Assembly (NCBI RefSeq): GCF_014635205.1
Contig: NZ_BMCN01000001.1
Coordinates: 434,001-498,000, forward strand
Length of the DNA stretch: 64,000 nt
Source: Jeotgalicoccus aerolatus
GTDB lineage: Bacteria; Bacillota; Bacilli; Staphylococcales; Salinicoccaceae
Reading direction: 5' to 3'
The translations under genes were made by a program, and so were the position numbers. Shown in pieces: positions 63,782-64,000 of the stretch. The stretch's first letter is position 1. Each line of letters begins with the position of its first letter. Below the pieces are notes generated by a model. That model made no database searches and was not told the DNA's origin. It was given only the letters and a program-made list of their open reading frames with translations.

Positions 63782-64000
63782 AAGTGTGCATCCTTTTCAT
63801 ACGCAAGAATTATTTTAGAAACAAGCGGATGTCTGACGACATCTGTTTCATCCATGCGTTTAATGGCAATGCCTTTAATATTTTCAAGACGTTTGACCGA
63901 CTCTACCAGTCCGCTTTTCGTAGCGCCTGGCAAGTCAATTTGCGTTTCGTCTCCGGTCACAATCATTTTCGAGCCGAAGCCGAGACGTGTTAAAAACATC
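63778..64000 (-). CDS. phoH: PhoH family ATPase, C-terminal part (partial)
   Basis: The frame is open to the right edge, giving 73-74 residues: [20 protein letters not shown], then [14 protein letters not shown] and [21 protein letters not shown]. This is the C-terminus of a PhoH/PhoL P-loop ATPase, probably an RNA helicase-like partner of YbeY. The start and Walker A lie outside the window. Confidence 0.92.
   Translation of the reverse strand, partial: MFLTRLGFGSKMIVTGDETQIDLPGATKSGLVESVKRLENIKGIAIKRMDETDVVRHPLVSKIILAYEKDAHL

Overview
The window is ordinary chromosome of a low-GC Gram-positive coccus. Gene order follows the Bacillus subtilis yqj-yqi-yqh-yqg-yqf region (bkd cluster, recN-argR-tlyA-dxs-ispA-xseBA-nusB, accBC-efp, gcvT, comG, yqgYXW, gluP, pst, pbp-sodA, ispG, zur-znuBC, nfo-cshB, ispH, trmK, dnaG-sigA, glyS, recO-era-cdd-dgkA-ybeY-phoH). 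No sporulation genes appear where Bacillus carries them, and single-chain GlyRS, a Prli42 miniprotein, a PBP3-like gene beside sodA and Zur next to znuCB point to Staphylococcaceae. A Jeotgalicoccus/Salinicoccus-like genus is my inference; base composition is moderately AT-rich and even, with no prophage, insertion sequence, tRNA or rRNA seen.

Region by region. 1-2.1 kb: end of an unknown gene, an M20 peptidase, Prli42 and a bacilliredoxin. 2.1-9.85 kb: a seven-gene branched-chain 2-oxoacid operon (ptb-bcd-buk-lpdV-bkdAA-bkdAB-bkdB), which turns branched amino acids into acyl-CoA primers for fatty acids. 10-18.5 kb: DNA repair, arginine control, isoprenoid precursors, exonuclease VII, NusB and an Asp23-family protein. 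18.5-19.1 kb: the only accessory-looking patch, an Ltp-domain remnant beside four 42-bp tandem hairpin repeats. 19.1-24.9 kb: acetyl-CoA carboxylase subunits, EF-P, an aminopeptidase and a four-gene envelope cluster. 25-26.8 kb: gcvT under a glycine riboswitch, and aroK. 27-30.4 kb: comG competence pilus operon. 30.5-36.5 kb: small membrane proteins, an MBL hydrolase, argGH, a rhomboid protease and a folate enzyme. 36.6-41.2 kb: PhoP-type pstSCAB-phoU operon. 41.2-46.2 kb: class B PBP, SodA, DUF1189 protein, IspG. 46.2-51.7 kb: Zur and its zinc transporter, endonuclease IV, CshB, IspH. 51.8-58.4 kb: Nif3-like protein, TrmK, cytochrome c, and the macromolecular-synthesis genes sigA, dnaG, ppsR-like and ccpN. 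58.4-60.8 kb: T-box-controlled glyS and an SCO1 lipoprotein on the opposite strand from their neighbours. 60.9-64 kb: recO, era, cdd, dgkA, ybeY and the end of phoH.

Most genes lie on the minus strand in tightly packed operons with 1-23 bp overlaps. Convergent pairs are closed by long symmetrical hairpins. Regulation legible in the DNA includes a glycine riboswitch, a glycine T-box, a four-repeat Pho box, Zur boxes and ARG-box-like operators. I found no clear new biological system. The most unusual items are the 42-bp hairpin array with its Ltp remnant, a palindromic terminator that encodes the same C-terminus in two convergent genes, dgkA with no ATG/GTG/TTG start, and a glycine riboswitch serving gcvT alone.
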